DNA of 64,000 nucleotides from Bacteroidota bacterium (GCA_027484685.1 JAIXSO010000068.1:1-64000); one strand, 5' to 3'. Positions 38,565 through 48,706 are shown, numbered from the stretch's first letter. Numbers and translations are program-made. The notes: generated by a model not told the origin, from the letters alone.

Positions 38565-39604
38565 TAATTGTAGTAAAAATAAAAATCGCTGGTAATTTTT
38601 CCACCAATAAATTTACCTAATAATTGTCCATTGAAATCATAACGATAAACATCACTATTGGAGTTAAAATCCTTGGCATCGCTTACCATAATTTCATGGT
38701 ATTTTGGGTCAATGGCTAAGCCATAAAAAATGCGTTGTTGTTTATCTATGATTGGATTTGGTGGTAAAATACTATCATTAATTGACATTTTAAAAACTCC
38801 TTCATCAATCCAAAATAAGGTATTTCCTACAGCATTTATGCGCAGTTTATTGGCATTGGTTTGAGGCGTTTTTATTTCAAATTGTTTTGTAATTTGTTTG
38901 GTTTCTAAATCTATTTTTACAATAAAATGCTTTTTGTTACTGGCATTGGCATCACCACAAAGAACCCAAATATTATTAGCTGAATCTTTTAAAATGTTCT
39001 TTGGTGCAAAAGGTGTTTCAATGCTATCAATTATTTGGTCGGTATTTTCATCAATAATATTTATATAACTACCCCGCAGATTGGTAGCATAAGTTTTTCC
39101 ATTTATCGAAATCATTTCTTCTACCCAACCTGCTAAAGGTATTTTGCCAATTACTAGGTTGGTATTTAAGTCTATTACAAAAATATGGTTGTCATAAATA
39201 TCGCTTACATAAGCTTTATTGGTACTTGTTTTTATAATATATCTTGGAGAGCGCAAACCGGTAATGGTTCCAATACTTTTAAAAGTTTTTGGGTTAATAA
39301 TTTCAATTTTACTTGAATTATTTACAACCAAATATGCTTTGCCATTGATGATGTTCATAGATTGAAAAACATCGCCTAGTTTCCTATTATTAGCTTGAAA
39401 AAAAACATTGTCAAACTTTTGGTTTAAGCCTAAATCTAAAAAACTTAACTCGGCATTACCTTGCGTATAATTACCTTCATTAATTATAAAAACCCCACGT
39501 CCGCTAGAGTCGGGGAGTGCCTTAATTTGGGGCAAATCCGGTGCTTTATCACAACTGCTTATTGCAAACAAAGCAATGGTGAAAAGGATAAATATTTTTT
39601 TCAA
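38564..39604 (-). CDS. BtuG-like/YncE-type beta-propeller lipoprotein (putative surface cobalamin-binding protein)
   Basis: Lipobox FAISSCDK; repeated propeller motifs; downstream of a cobalamin riboswitch and a TonB receptor. Confidence 0.65.
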   Translation of the reverse strand: MKKIFILFTIALFAISSCDKAPDLPQIKALPDSSGRGVFIINEGNYTQGNAELSFLDLGLNQKFDNVFFQANNRKLGDVFQSMNIINGKAYLVVNNSSKIEIINPKTFKSIGTITGLRSPRYIIKTSTNKAYVSDIYDNHIFVIDLNTNLVIGKIPLAGWVEEMISINGKTYATNLRGSYINIIDENTDQIIDSIETPFAPKNILKDSANNIWVLCGDANASNKKHFIVKIDLETKQITKQFEIKTPQTNANKLRINAVGNTLFWIDEGVFKMSINDSILPPNPIIDKQQRIFYGLAIDPKYHEIMVSDAKDFNSNSDVYRYDFNGQLLGKFIGGKITSDFYFYYN

Positions 39605-39613
39605 AGTAATTAT

Positions 39614-40600
39614 TTAATTAACGCTAATTTTTTGATGATAAACTTTGTTTTGCTGCGCAATACTCAAGATATAAATTCCTGCTATTAATTGGTTGGTTTC
39701 AATTTCAATTTTTGCATTGGCTTGGCTTGTAAATAATGTTTGGCCTTGTAAATTACTTATGCTTACCTCTGCATTGTTTAAATTATTGATGATTAAATTT
39801 TCTCCATTATTTACAGGATTTGGAAACAAGGTAAACGGAAAATCTTTGGCTTGAAAAATATTGGTATTGTATAATTGATTGATAACACCCACTGCATCTA
39901 AATCAAAACCACTTGCTGCAAATGGTGTTGGCCATGGGTCAATAATTTTTCTGCCATTTTTATCGCGAGCAGGGTAAGCCGCATCTTTGTTCCCAACTAC
40001 ATCTATTAAGCGTACATGGGTAATTTTTCCAATATTGATAGATGATAAAGGCGCAAAAATATTGAGGTCGAAAGGAGTGCCATAACCGCCAATATACTTA
40101 CCTGCTAAACCATCAATTAAACTTACATCTGATCCTTCAAAATTTCCTTTTTGAATAGTAGAGTCTAACAAACATTGTGAAGGAAAACGTACATAATTTA
40201 TTCCATCGCTACTTACTTCTACAAATGCCATTTCAGTATGGCTTTCGCCTTTGGTATTGTTTACAATAAACCCATTTTCAAATACACAAAAATCAGGTCC
40301 TTCTTTGTCTGAAATTGGATTTTCAAATTGTAAAACTGCTATGCCTGAATCACCTAAACTTATTACTTGTCCATCGGCCGCTAAAGTTCCGTAAAACTCG
40401 CTACCAACGGTAGCTTTACCTAATGTAGTATCTAGGTAATTTTGCCAACCACGCGTAACTTTACAACTGGTAGCCCAACCTTTAATTATGCTGCTGTCCT
40501 TGCTTATAGCCTTGGTACTTCCAAAACCAACTTGTGGGTCAAACTGAGCAAATGCAAACTTGCATATAAGTATGGATAAAACTAATACTGTATTTTTCAT
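39614..40600 (-). CDS. T9SS cell-surface protein in the cobalamin locus
   Basis: Signal peptide; GPDFCVFENGF...AFVEVSSDGINYVRFPS; LFPNPVNNGENLIINN C-terminal domain. Confidence 0.7.
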   Translation of the reverse strand: MKNTVLVLSILICKFAFAQFDPQVGFGSTKAISKDSSIIKGWATSCKVTRGWQNYLDTTLGKATVGSEFYGTLAADGQVISLGDSGIAVLQFENPISDKEGPDFCVFENGFIVNNTKGESHTEMAFVEVSSDGINYVRFPSQCLLDSTIQKGNFEGSDVSLIDGLAGKYIGGYGTPFDLNIFAPLSSINIGKITHVRLIDVVGNKDAAYPARDKNGRKIIDPWPTPFAASGFDLDAVGVINQLYNTNIFQAKDFPFTLFPNPVNNGENLIINNLNNAEVSISNLQGQTLFTSQANAKIEIETNQLIAGIYILSIAQQNKVYHQKISVN

Positions 40601-40618
40601 TATATTTTATTTTTTGTT

Positions 40619-40698
40619 CGTCATTGCGAGGCACGAAGCAATCTGGCTGTGAGATTGCTATCCCACCTCATCGGAACAGGCTGTTCCTCGCAATGACG
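40619..40698. repeat. Dispersed imperfect palindrome
   Basis: CGTCATTGCGAGGCACGAAGCAATCTGGC...GGCTGTTCCTCGCAATGACG with complementary ends. Confidence 0.75.
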
Positions 40699-40750
40699 AG
40701 TATATCCTATCAACTGACAACTGCATCACGCAGGGCGTGAATCAACTAAC

Positions 40751-42385
40751 TTATTGTTTTACAAATTTACTATTTAAAACACCATTTTCGGTAATGATTT
40801 GTGCAATGTAAATACCATTTTCTAAACCACTAATATCTATATTTTTGGTAGTGCTTTGTAATACTGTTTTACCTTGTAAATTAATGATATGGATGGTACT
40901 AAAATCACCTTCATAATTTACATAAATATTTTCAGTACTTGGGTTTGGATAAATTTTTACAGCATTATTTTTAGCAATTTCGTTAACACTTGTAATTACA
41001 TCAAACTCAAAATTATCAATGCAGAAAAATGCAGGTGTATTCATTCCAAATTGTCCTACATCACTTGACTCCAATTTAAATGAAATGCTATCAACATAAC
41101 CCAATTTTGTTAAGTCAGCATAAGCCCAATTTTTTAAAATATAGTCTTTGCTATTATCTGAATTTCTAAAGTCTGCTAAATAAAAAATTACACTATCAAT
41201 AATTTTTTTATTACGTAAATATCCATGAATAATTACTCTAAAAAAATCAGAATCGTTACCAGATTGACCGCCAAATTTTTTACCAAATCCATCTCCTTTA
41301 AGCATACTGAAATAAGGGTATGTACCATTGTTAATCCAAATTCCTTTTGCAATAATTCCAGCATCTGCAATGCCTTTTCCTTGGGCAGTAATTAATGTGC
41401 TATTTCCATTACAAACAGCATAATTATTAGAATTAAATGCTCCTCTTCCATTTGCTGAACTAAATAAATTAGTAAAACCTTCAGTGGTTGAATCTGTTTC
41501 ATTTGAAATGGCAAATCCATCACTCCAATAGTTGTATGATGGAGTTACAGAATATTCACTGCCAAAGAAAGTGGTTCCACTATTATATTCTTCCGTAAAA
41601 ACTTTGCTTCCTCTGTTCCAATAATCTTGGCCAAAAGGTAAATTTAAGTTTTCGAAAGTAGCTGTATCGGCATTGGTTATTATATGATCTACACAAAAAA
41701 ATGCAGGTGTTTTTAGTCCAAATTGGTTGGTATCGCTGCTAGTTAAAGTAAATTTTAAACTATCTAAACCGCCTAAAGAAGTAAGGTTTACAAAGGTCCA
41801 ATCTTTTACTATATAATCTTGTGAATTATCGTTAAATCTATAATCAGCTAAGTAAAACTCTACTTTTTCTGTTTTTAAATTTCCGTTTTGGTATGCATTT
41901 ATTGTCAATTTAAACCAATCGCTATCATTGCCATTGCTGCCACCAAATTTTTTAGCAAAGGCATCACCATTTTTCATACTTAAGGCTGCGTAAGTGGTAT
42001 TGGTTACATATAAACCTGTTAATGTATTTTGGTTTATTTTTATAAATGTTTCGTTTTGCGAAACCGCATAGTTATTACTGTTATTAAATCCTTTATTGGC
42101 ATAACTTCCATATAAATTAGTAAAGCCTGCAGTGGTGGTGTCATTTACTTTTGAAAACGCCCAACCGCTGTTCCAATAGCCACCAAACGAAATGGCATAG
42201 CTGTTTGAAAAAGTACAAGAACCACTGGTAAAATTGCTGTTTACAGTTCCTGTATTCGGAATTTTTACACTGTTAGCACCTTGTAATTGAATGTCTTCAA
42301 AAGTGGCAGTTTGCGCTTGAGCGCTTAAGTTAAATAGGGCAGCAAAACTTAATATGCTTGCTATTTTTATAAATTTATTTTTCAT
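40751..42385 (-). CDS. Tandem double-DUF4465 protein with T9SS sorting domain
   Basis: Two related halves, each with KFGGxxGNDSDxFxxxIxxYxxxxxxxxxVxFYLADxRxxDNSxDYIxxxW and FxLxSSDxxQFGxxTPAFFCxD. Confidence 0.85.
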   Translation of the reverse strand: MKNKFIKIASILSFAALFNLSAQAQTATFEDIQLQGANSVKIPNTGTVNSNFTSGSCTFSNSYAISFGGYWNSGWAFSKVNDTTTAGFTNLYGSYANKGFNNSNNYAVSQNETFIKINQNTLTGLYVTNTTYAALSMKNGDAFAKKFGGSNGNDSDWFKLTINAYQNGNLKTEKVEFYLADYRFNDNSQDYIVKDWTFVNLTSLGGLDSLKFTLTSSDTNQFGLKTPAFFCVDHIITNADTATFENLNLPFGQDYWNRGSKVFTEEYNSGTTFFGSEYSVTPSYNYWSDGFAISNETDSTTEGFTNLFSSANGRGAFNSNNYAVCNGNSTLITAQGKGIADAGIIAKGIWINNGTYPYFSMLKGDGFGKKFGGQSGNDSDFFRVIIHGYLRNKKIIDSVIFYLADFRNSDNSKDYILKNWAYADLTKLGYVDSISFKLESSDVGQFGMNTPAFFCIDNFEFDVITSVNEIAKNNAVKIYPNPSTENIYVNYEGDFSTIHIINLQGKTVLQSTTKNIDISGLENGIYIAQIITENGVLNSKFVKQ

Positions 42386-42392
42386 AATAGTT

Positions 42393-44270
42393 TTATTTTT
42401 TAGTAATTGAGTATTGTAATGTGAGTTGAAAATTTCTTAAAGGCATTGGTCTATCTGGCATTACTTGATAACTTTTGTTCCAAATATTATTTATTCCAAA
42501 TTGAATATTTAAATCGTTTTGGTTACTGAAATTAATGGTTTTTGATAGTGACAAATTTCCTGTTTCAAAATCGTTGTTCCATTCGCTTAAATCACTTTTA
42601 GTAAAGCTTACACCGGTATAAGTATGATTGTATTTAATGGTTAAATTTTTGTAGTTATAAATTACATTGAACACATGTTTTATCCTTGGTGTAAATATCA
42701 ATTGTAATTCTGTTTTGGTATCAATGGCTTGTAAAAAACTACCAATATAGTTAAACTGAAACAAGTTGTTTTTATTGATATTCACAGCATTTTTAGCCAA
42801 TATTTCTATTCCCCTAGCATTCACATTTCCAATATTGATAGGCGAAAAAATAGCCGAGTTAATTGGAATCCATTGTATATAATTTTCGGTGGTTTTATAA
42901 AATAATGAAAGGGTATAATCAAACGCAAGTGCTTTGATTTTTTTGATGTGATTGATGGCCAAATCTGTTCCCCAACCATATTCTGATTGTAGGTTTAAAT
43001 TGCCACCGTTTTTCCAATATAAATCGTTAAAAGTAGGCAAGCGATAAGTTGCAGCTACATTCACTTTAAACAATGTATTTTTAAATAATTTTTGCTGTAA
43101 ATAATAGCTTGGCATAAAGGGAATAAAATCTGCGTTTACCAATTCTTTTCTTAAGCCAATTTGTTGTTGAGTTCTTTGGTTTTTACTGGTATTTTTAAAA
43201 TATAAAAATGCTGTTAATCTATTCTGATTTACCTGCTCGTTATAACCGTCAACATTGGCAAAAGCTAACCAGTTTATGATTCCCAAATGGATTGAATTAT
43301 TGGTGTTTATAGAATAATTTTTTTCAGCAGAAATATTGTAGGTATAACTCTTATTATTTGATGCACTTATATCGTTACTCTTAAAGTATATTTCATCATA
43401 AAAATAGGCCAATTTTATTTCGTTATTACTTCTTAAAGTTTTGTTTTGCCAAGTAATAGCAGTGCGTAAATTTTTATCTTTTTGAACAGCATCGTTATTG
43501 GCTGCATTGATGTTTGGAGCTATTTGTTTTTCGCTTTCGTTATACCAAATTAATCCTGTAAAATTGGTTTTATTGTTTTGGGTAAATGCCAATACTTGCT
43601 GAAAACCATTATTGGTTAAATGGGCATTTTTTTGATAAAAATTTTGGTTTTTATATTCATATTCAAAACTGTTATCACCAAAGCTATTAAACACTTTGGT
43701 ACTTGAAAATAGTTTCTTGTAATTAAAACTAATTTTAAAACCATTTTGAAAAATACCATAATCAAACGCACTTGTAAAAAGTTCAATTTTAGGTTTTTGA
43801 TGCGGAGCAATTTGGCTATTAATAAACAATAATCCAGCCATGGAACCACTTCCCCAAACTCCACCATTTCCTCCATATTGCAAGCTAATTTCATCGCTTA
43901 AAAAAACTGGAATACTGCTAAAATCAATTTGCCCATTCATGGGGTTTTGAATATTAATTCCGTTCCAAATTACAGGGGTATGGTAAGCGTTACTTCCTCT
44001 AAAACTTGCGGTAGCCAATCCGCCCGAACCATAATTGCGAATAAAAACAGGTGTGTTTTCTTGTAACACTTCTGCAATACTGCTTCCTTGCCTACTTTGT
44101 AACTCTAAAGGAGTTATGTTTTGAATTACGGTACTTTTATTAAGACTTTCTAGCCTTAAACTTTTAATAAATACTGTTTGTAATTTTTGGGCAGAATCAT
44201 TGCTTTCTGTTTGAGCAAAAGCCCAAAAGAACACGCAATTCATTACCAATGTACAGTAGTATTTTATCAT
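42393..44270 (-). CDS. btuB: TonB-dependent receptor, BtuB-like vitamin B12 transporter
   Basis: Plug-domain motifs (VLQENTPVFIRNYGSGGLATASFRGSNAYHTPVIWNGINIQNPMNG) and C-terminal barrel; cobalamin riboswitch upstream. Confidence 0.85.
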   Translation of the reverse strand: MIKYYCTLVMNCVFFWAFAQTESNDSAQKLQTVFIKSLRLESLNKSTVIQNITPLELQSRQGSSIAEVLQENTPVFIRNYGSGGLATASFRGSNAYHTPVIWNGINIQNPMNGQIDFSSIPVFLSDEISLQYGGNGGVWGSGSMAGLLFINSQIAPHQKPKIELFTSAFDYGIFQNGFKISFNYKKLFSSTKVFNSFGDNSFEYEYKNQNFYQKNAHLTNNGFQQVLAFTQNNKTNFTGLIWYNESEKQIAPNINAANNDAVQKDKNLRTAITWQNKTLRSNNEIKLAYFYDEIYFKSNDISASNNKSYTYNISAEKNYSINTNNSIHLGIINWLAFANVDGYNEQVNQNRLTAFLYFKNTSKNQRTQQQIGLRKELVNADFIPFMPSYYLQQKLFKNTLFKVNVAATYRLPTFNDLYWKNGGNLNLQSEYGWGTDLAINHIKKIKALAFDYTLSLFYKTTENYIQWIPINSAIFSPINIGNVNARGIEILAKNAVNINKNNLFQFNYIGSFLQAIDTKTELQLIFTPRIKHVFNVIYNYKNLTIKYNHTYTGVSFTKSDLSEWNNDFETGNLSLSKTINFSNQNDLNIQFGINNIWNKSYQVMPDRPMPLRNFQLTLQYSITKK

Positions 44271-44431
44271 TTTTTATAAAATTAAACTGTAGCAAACGGA
44301 AATTAATACATGCAACAAAGCATACATCAATTTATCGTTGAAGTAATGATGCCGAAAAAAGAAACTTTTTAAAGTTAAAATAAATCGAAACCACTGCAAG
44401 CCTTTATTCCCGAAAGCTACAATATGTTTTG

Positions 44432-44639
44432 CAATTGGCAGGTCTTCTGACTCGTATCACTTTTGTTTGGTCTTCCCGTTTCGCTTGGCGCAACAGTGAC
44501 AAAGATTTGAAACAAAAATTGACTTTAACTTTTTATGGTTAAAATATGATACTCACAGCAGCGGGTACTGTTCAGGTTTTTCACCTGATTCCCTTTTAAT
44601 TTTTGAAATAGCCAAACAGCTACTTTAAAAACCAAATGC
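44432..44639 (-). ncRNA. Cobalamin (AdoCbl) riboswitch
   Basis: Minus strand: GGGAATCAGGTGAAAAACCTGAACAGTACCCGCTGCTGTGAG...GTCACTGTTGCGCCAAGCGAAACGGGAAGACC...GAGTCAGAAGACCTGCC; P1-like GCATTTGG/CCAATTGC ends. Confidence 0.93.
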
Positions 44640-44694
44640 GCAGCAAATATAATTTGAATGTTTAAACGAACAAGTAAAAAATAAAATTTAGTAT

Positions 44695-45487
44695 AGTATC
44701 GCCTCTACGAGGCTTGTTTTTGTTTGCCTTATTTATAGTTACAATAGTGTCGCTTCTACGAAGCTAGTTTAAAAGGTAAATATGGCTTTAAAAAAGTTAA
44801 AAGTATAAATGCTATTGTATTTTTTTCTAAAAAGAATTGTATTGATGGTTTATCAAAGCAACGTAGTTGCGGAACTATTGTAAAAAACAGAAAAGGGAAT
44901 GCCACCAAGCCCCATCGGGGCGATACTTTTTGGGCTATAAACCAAGTAGATATTTTACTTATCATCTAAAAAAGTATCGCCTCTACGAGGCTTGTTTTTG
45001 TTTGACTTATATTTAGTTACAATAGTGTCGCTTCTACGAAGCTATTTTTAAAGGTGTATATGGCGTCACAAAAATTACCTATTTAAATACTTGTGTTTTT
45101 TGATTAAAACTATGTGTGTTTGATTGTTTATCAAAGCAACGTAGTTGCGGAACTATTGTAAAAAATAGAAAAGGGAATGCTACAAAGCCCCATCGGGGCG
45201 ACACTTTTTAGGTTATAAATTGGAATAAGTGTTTTTCATTGTTATCAACAAAAGTATCGCCTCTAGGAGGCTTGTTTTTGTTTGATTTGTTTATAGTTAC
45301 AATAGTGTCGCTTCTACGAAGCTAGTTTTAAAGGTTTATATGGCGTCACAAAAATTACCTATATAAATACTTGTGTTTTTTGATTTAAAACTATGTGTTT
45401 TTGATTGTTTATCAAAGCAACCTAGTTGCGAAACTATTGTAAAAAACAGAAAAGGGAATGCCACCAAGCCCCCATCGGGGCGACACT
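44695..45487. repeat. Three-unit array (44695-44927, 44973-45205, 45253-45487) of REP/BIME-like units, four mini-hairpins each
   Basis: GCCTC-TAC-GAGGC, GCTTC-TAC-GAAGC, GCAAC-GTA-GTTGC and GCCCC-ATC-GGGGC occur in the same order in every unit, with small variants in unit 3. Confidence 0.9.
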
Positions 45488-45489
45488 TT

Positions 45490-45951
45490 TTAAGTTATAA
45501 AGTCAAACAAATATTTTTCATCATATTCAATTTCAAATTTTTCTAAAAAATCTAAATACTCTTCTTTAAAACCACGTTTTTTATGATGTTCTTCTTGGTT
45601 TTTGATATAGTTATAAACAGCGTCAATCTGAGATTTCGCATAAGTAAAAGCACCATAACCTTGTTGCCATTCAAATTTACCGTTCACCAAATTATTATCA
45701 TTAATAAACTTAGATGAATTAGATTTTACATCCCTAACCAAATCTGATATTGCGAATTTAGGATTTAAGCCAACAAACAAATGAACATGGTCAGAATGAC
45801 CATTAACTATGATTGATTTATGTTCACATTCTTCAATTATACCAGACATGTATTTGAAAATTCGTTCTCTTAAATTTTTCTCCAATAAGTTCTGTCTTCC
45901 CTTTACTGGAAATACTATTTGAACATAAAGTTGGGTGTATGTATTTGGCAT
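45490..45951 (-). CDS. IS200/IS605-family (REP-associated, Y1/HUH) transposase
   Basis: HUH motif HVHLFVGL; YTQLYVQIVFPVKGRQNLL; YNYIKNQEEHHKK with catalytic Tyr region. Confidence 0.9.
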   Translation of the reverse strand: MPNTYTQLYVQIVFPVKGRQNLLEKNLRERIFKYMSGIIEECEHKSIIVNGHSDHVHLFVGLNPKFAISDLVRDVKSNSSKFINDNNLVNGKFEWQQGYGAFTYAKSQIDAVYNYIKNQEEHHKKRGFKEEYLDFLEKFEIEYDEKYLFDFIT

Positions 45952-46059
45952 AATAATACTTGTTTGAGCAAAAATGTGCTTTTCAAAATTAAAAGTAAAG
46001 TAGTTATTAACTAAATTTCATAATCTGCTAAAATTTGCGGTTTTTTGTAGTTACAAATT

Positions 46060-47910
46060 ATGTCAGATATCATCAAGCTTTTACCCGAACATGTAGCTAA
46101 TCAAATAGCAGCAGGCGAGGTAATTCAAAGGCCAGCAAGTATAGTTAAAGAGTTGTTAGATAACAGCATAGATGCTGGCGCTACACATATAAAACTAATT
46201 TTAAAAGATGCTGGAAAAGCTTTAGTTCAGGTTATTGACAATGGAAAAGGAATGAGTGAAACCGATGCACGTATGTGTTGGGAACGCCATGCTACCTCAA
46301 AAATTAAAACCATTGAAGATGTTTTTAAAATTAAAACCATGGGTTTTAGGGGTGAGGCATTGGCTTCTGTAGCCTCTGTAGCGCAAGTTGAACTTAAAAC
46401 CAAACGAAATGAAGATACCATTGGTACTTATATTTTAATTGAAGGTAGCAATATCTTAAAGCACGAAGCCATTTCGTGGCAAACAGGAACCAGTATTTCG
46501 GTAAAAAATTTATTCTTTAATATTCCAGCTCGCAGAAATTTTTTAAAGTCAAATCCTGTGGAGTTGCGTCATATTATTGATGAATTTACACGAGCAGCTT
46601 TGGCTAATCCGCATATTGGTTTTGAGCTATGGCATAACGATGACCAAATGCACAACCTAAAACCAGCCGATTTGGCTTTTAGAATAAGCGATTTGTTTGA
46701 CGATAAAAAACCAGATGATTTATTACTTTTTGAGGAACAAACTACCATTATCAATGCAAGTGGTTTTATTGGTAAACCTCAAATTGCTAAAAAAACCAGA
46801 GGCGACCAATACATTTTTGTAAATAACCGATTTATAAAAGATGCTTATTTGAATCACGCTATTGTAAGTGGTTTTGAAAACATCATTGCCAAAGATCAAT
46901 ATCCATTTTATTGTATCAATATAGAAATTGACCCAAGTAAGGTAGATGTAAATATTCACCCAACCAAAACAGAGGTAAAGTTTGAAGATGAGCGCAATAT
47001 TTACCAAATATTACGTGCAGTTACTCGCAAAGTGTTAGGCGAAAATTTTGAAACACCCACTTTAGATAAAAGCTATGAAGACAATCAGTTTTTAAACCGC
47101 GATTTGTATAACAACCAGGCAACGCATTTCAATAATATTCAAAGTAGCGAAACGCAGTTGGTAGGTAAAGTGAGTGGAGGTAAAAACGATTGGTTGAAAA
47201 ATGAATATGCCAGTACCCGCAATTTTAAAAAGCAACAAACTACCAATTGGGAAGATTTATTTAAAATAGCTGCACCTGATGTTCCATCTGAAATTCCTAA
47301 ATCGGAAAATAATGTTGCACAGCAAACCTTAATTGAGAATAATAAGCAAACCAGTCAGCAGTTTTTACAAATACAGCAAACTTATATTGCTACCCAAATT
47401 AAAAGTGGGTTGTTACTTATCAGTCAGCAGGCGGCACACGAACGTATTTTGTTCGAAAAATATTTGGCAGCTATTAAACAGCAGCCTATTGCTAGCCAAC
47501 AAAAATTATTTCCTAAAGCCATTACTTTAAATGCCATTGACGAAAGTATTTTATTAGAAATTTTGCCCGAAATAAAAACCTTAGGTTTTGATGTAAACGA
47601 ATTTGGTAAGGGTACTTTTGTGGTGAATGGCGTACCTGCCGAAATGCAATACAGCAATGAGCATGAGTTAATTTTAGATTTGATAAGTAATTATAAAAAT
47701 AACAAAAACTTAGCTGATAGCAAACATGAGTTAATTGCCAAGATTTTAGCCAAAAAGGCAGCAATTAAGGCTGGCACTGTGCTTGCAACCGATGAAATGA
47801 ACCGAATGGTAGATGAACTTTTTGCATGCAGCGAACCTAAATACTCGCCCGATGGAAAAGCTTGTTTACTTACTCTAAGCATGGCCGATTTGGCCAATAT
47901 GTTTAAATAA
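46060..47910 (+). CDS. mutL: DNA mismatch repair endonuclease MutL
   Basis: IKLLPEHVANQIAAGEVIQRPASIVKELLDNSIDAG; FRGEALASVASVAQ; QVxxVIHPTKTEVKF-type motif. Confidence 0.97.
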   Translation: MSDIIKLLPEHVANQIAAGEVIQRPASIVKELLDNSIDAGATHIKLILKDAGKALVQVIDNGKGMSETDARMCWERHATSKIKTIEDVFKIKTMGFRGEALASVASVAQVELKTKRNEDTIGTYILIEGSNILKHEAISWQTGTSISVKNLFFNIPARRNFLKSNPVELRHIIDEFTRAALANPHIGFELWHNDDQMHNLKPADLAFRISDLFDDKKPDDLLLFEEQTTIINASGFIGKPQIAKKTRGDQYIFVNNRFIKDAYLNHAIVSGFENIIAKDQYPFYCINIEIDPSKVDVNIHPTKTEVKFEDERNIYQILRAVTRKVLGENFETPTLDKSYEDNQFLNRDLYNNQATHFNNIQSSETQLVGKVSGGKNDWLKNEYASTRNFKKQQTTNWEDLFKIAAPDVPSEIPKSENNVAQQTLIENNKQTSQQFLQIQQTYIATQIKSGLLLISQQAAHERILFEKYLAAIKQQPIASQQKLFPKAITLNAIDESILLEILPEIKTLGFDVNEFGKGTFVVNGVPAEMQYSNEHELILDLISNYKNNKNLADSKHELIAKILAKKAAIKAGTVLATDEMNRMVDELFACSEPKYSPDGKACLLTLSMADLANMFK

Positions 47911-47922
47911 AATTTAAAAAAT

Positions 47923-48678
47923 ATGTATCAACAATATCGTCCGCCAAGTGCAAGTTTATTGCCTCCTGCAGTAAAAAATTTATTAATTATAAATGGTTTG
48001 TTTTTCTTGGCTACCTACGTTCTAAAAGATAGAGGAATTGTAAATTTAACTCAAACCTTTGGATTATACTTTCCACTAAGTGAAAATTTTAGGCCATATC
48101 AGTTTTTAACTTATATGTTTATGCATGCCGATTTAAACCATATATTTTTCAATATGCTTAGTTTATGGATGTTTGGTTCAACTATTGAAAATCTTTGGGG
48201 TTGGAAAAGATTCGGTATTTTTTATGGGGTAACTGCTTTTGGAGGCGCTTTGCTTTATTTAGCTGTAAAATATTTTCAAATTCATCAACTTCAATTGCAA
48301 TTGCCACCCGAGTTATTTTCAGCAATTGTAAATGGAGCAACATCAATTTCTGAACCAGAAGGTTCAGTTAATTTTAACAAAGCAATTGAACTTTACTCAT
48401 TAATAAATATTCCTGTAATTGGTGCTAGTGGTGCCGTTTATGGTGTTTTACTTGCTTTTGGAATGATGTTTCCAAATACCGAAATTATGATGCTTTTTTT
48501 GCCTATTCCTATTAAAGCTAAGTATTTAGTTTTTATTATGGGTGCGTTAGAATTGTTTTTGGGAATTAGTAATACTTCAGGAGATAATGTAGCTCATTTT
48601 GCACATTTAGGAGGCATGCTTTTTGGCTTTATATTGGTAAAGTTTTGGAATAAAACCAATCGTAAAACATTATATTAA
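47923..48678 (+). CDS. Rhomboid family intramembrane serine protease
   Basis: MHADLNHIFFNMLSLWMFG, GASGAVYGVLLAFGMMFP, HFAHLGGMLFGF. Confidence 0.93.
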   Translation: MYQQYRPPSASLLPPAVKNLLIINGLFFLATYVLKDRGIVNLTQTFGLYFPLSENFRPYQFLTYMFMHADLNHIFFNMLSLWMFGSTIENLWGWKRFGIFYGVTAFGGALLYLAVKYFQIHQLQLQLPPELFSAIVNGATSISEPEGSVNFNKAIELYSLINIPVIGASGAVYGVLLAFGMMFPNTEIMMLFLPIPIKAKYLVFIMGALELFLGISNTSGDNVAHFAHLGGMLFGFILVKFWNKTNRKTLY

Positions 48679-48706
48679 TATATTCGTTTTTTTATTAAAG
48701 TAATCT

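Noticed and set aside
44756-44965. 69-aa minus-strand ORF
   Set aside because: Made entirely from the hairpin repeat unit; not protein-like
44695-45487. Possible CRISPR array
   Set aside because: Period of about 280 bp, internal spacer sequences also conserved, no cas genes; fits REP/BIME units instead
46227-47897. Antisense ORFs inside mutL
   Set aside because: Shadow frames of a clear MutL coding sequence
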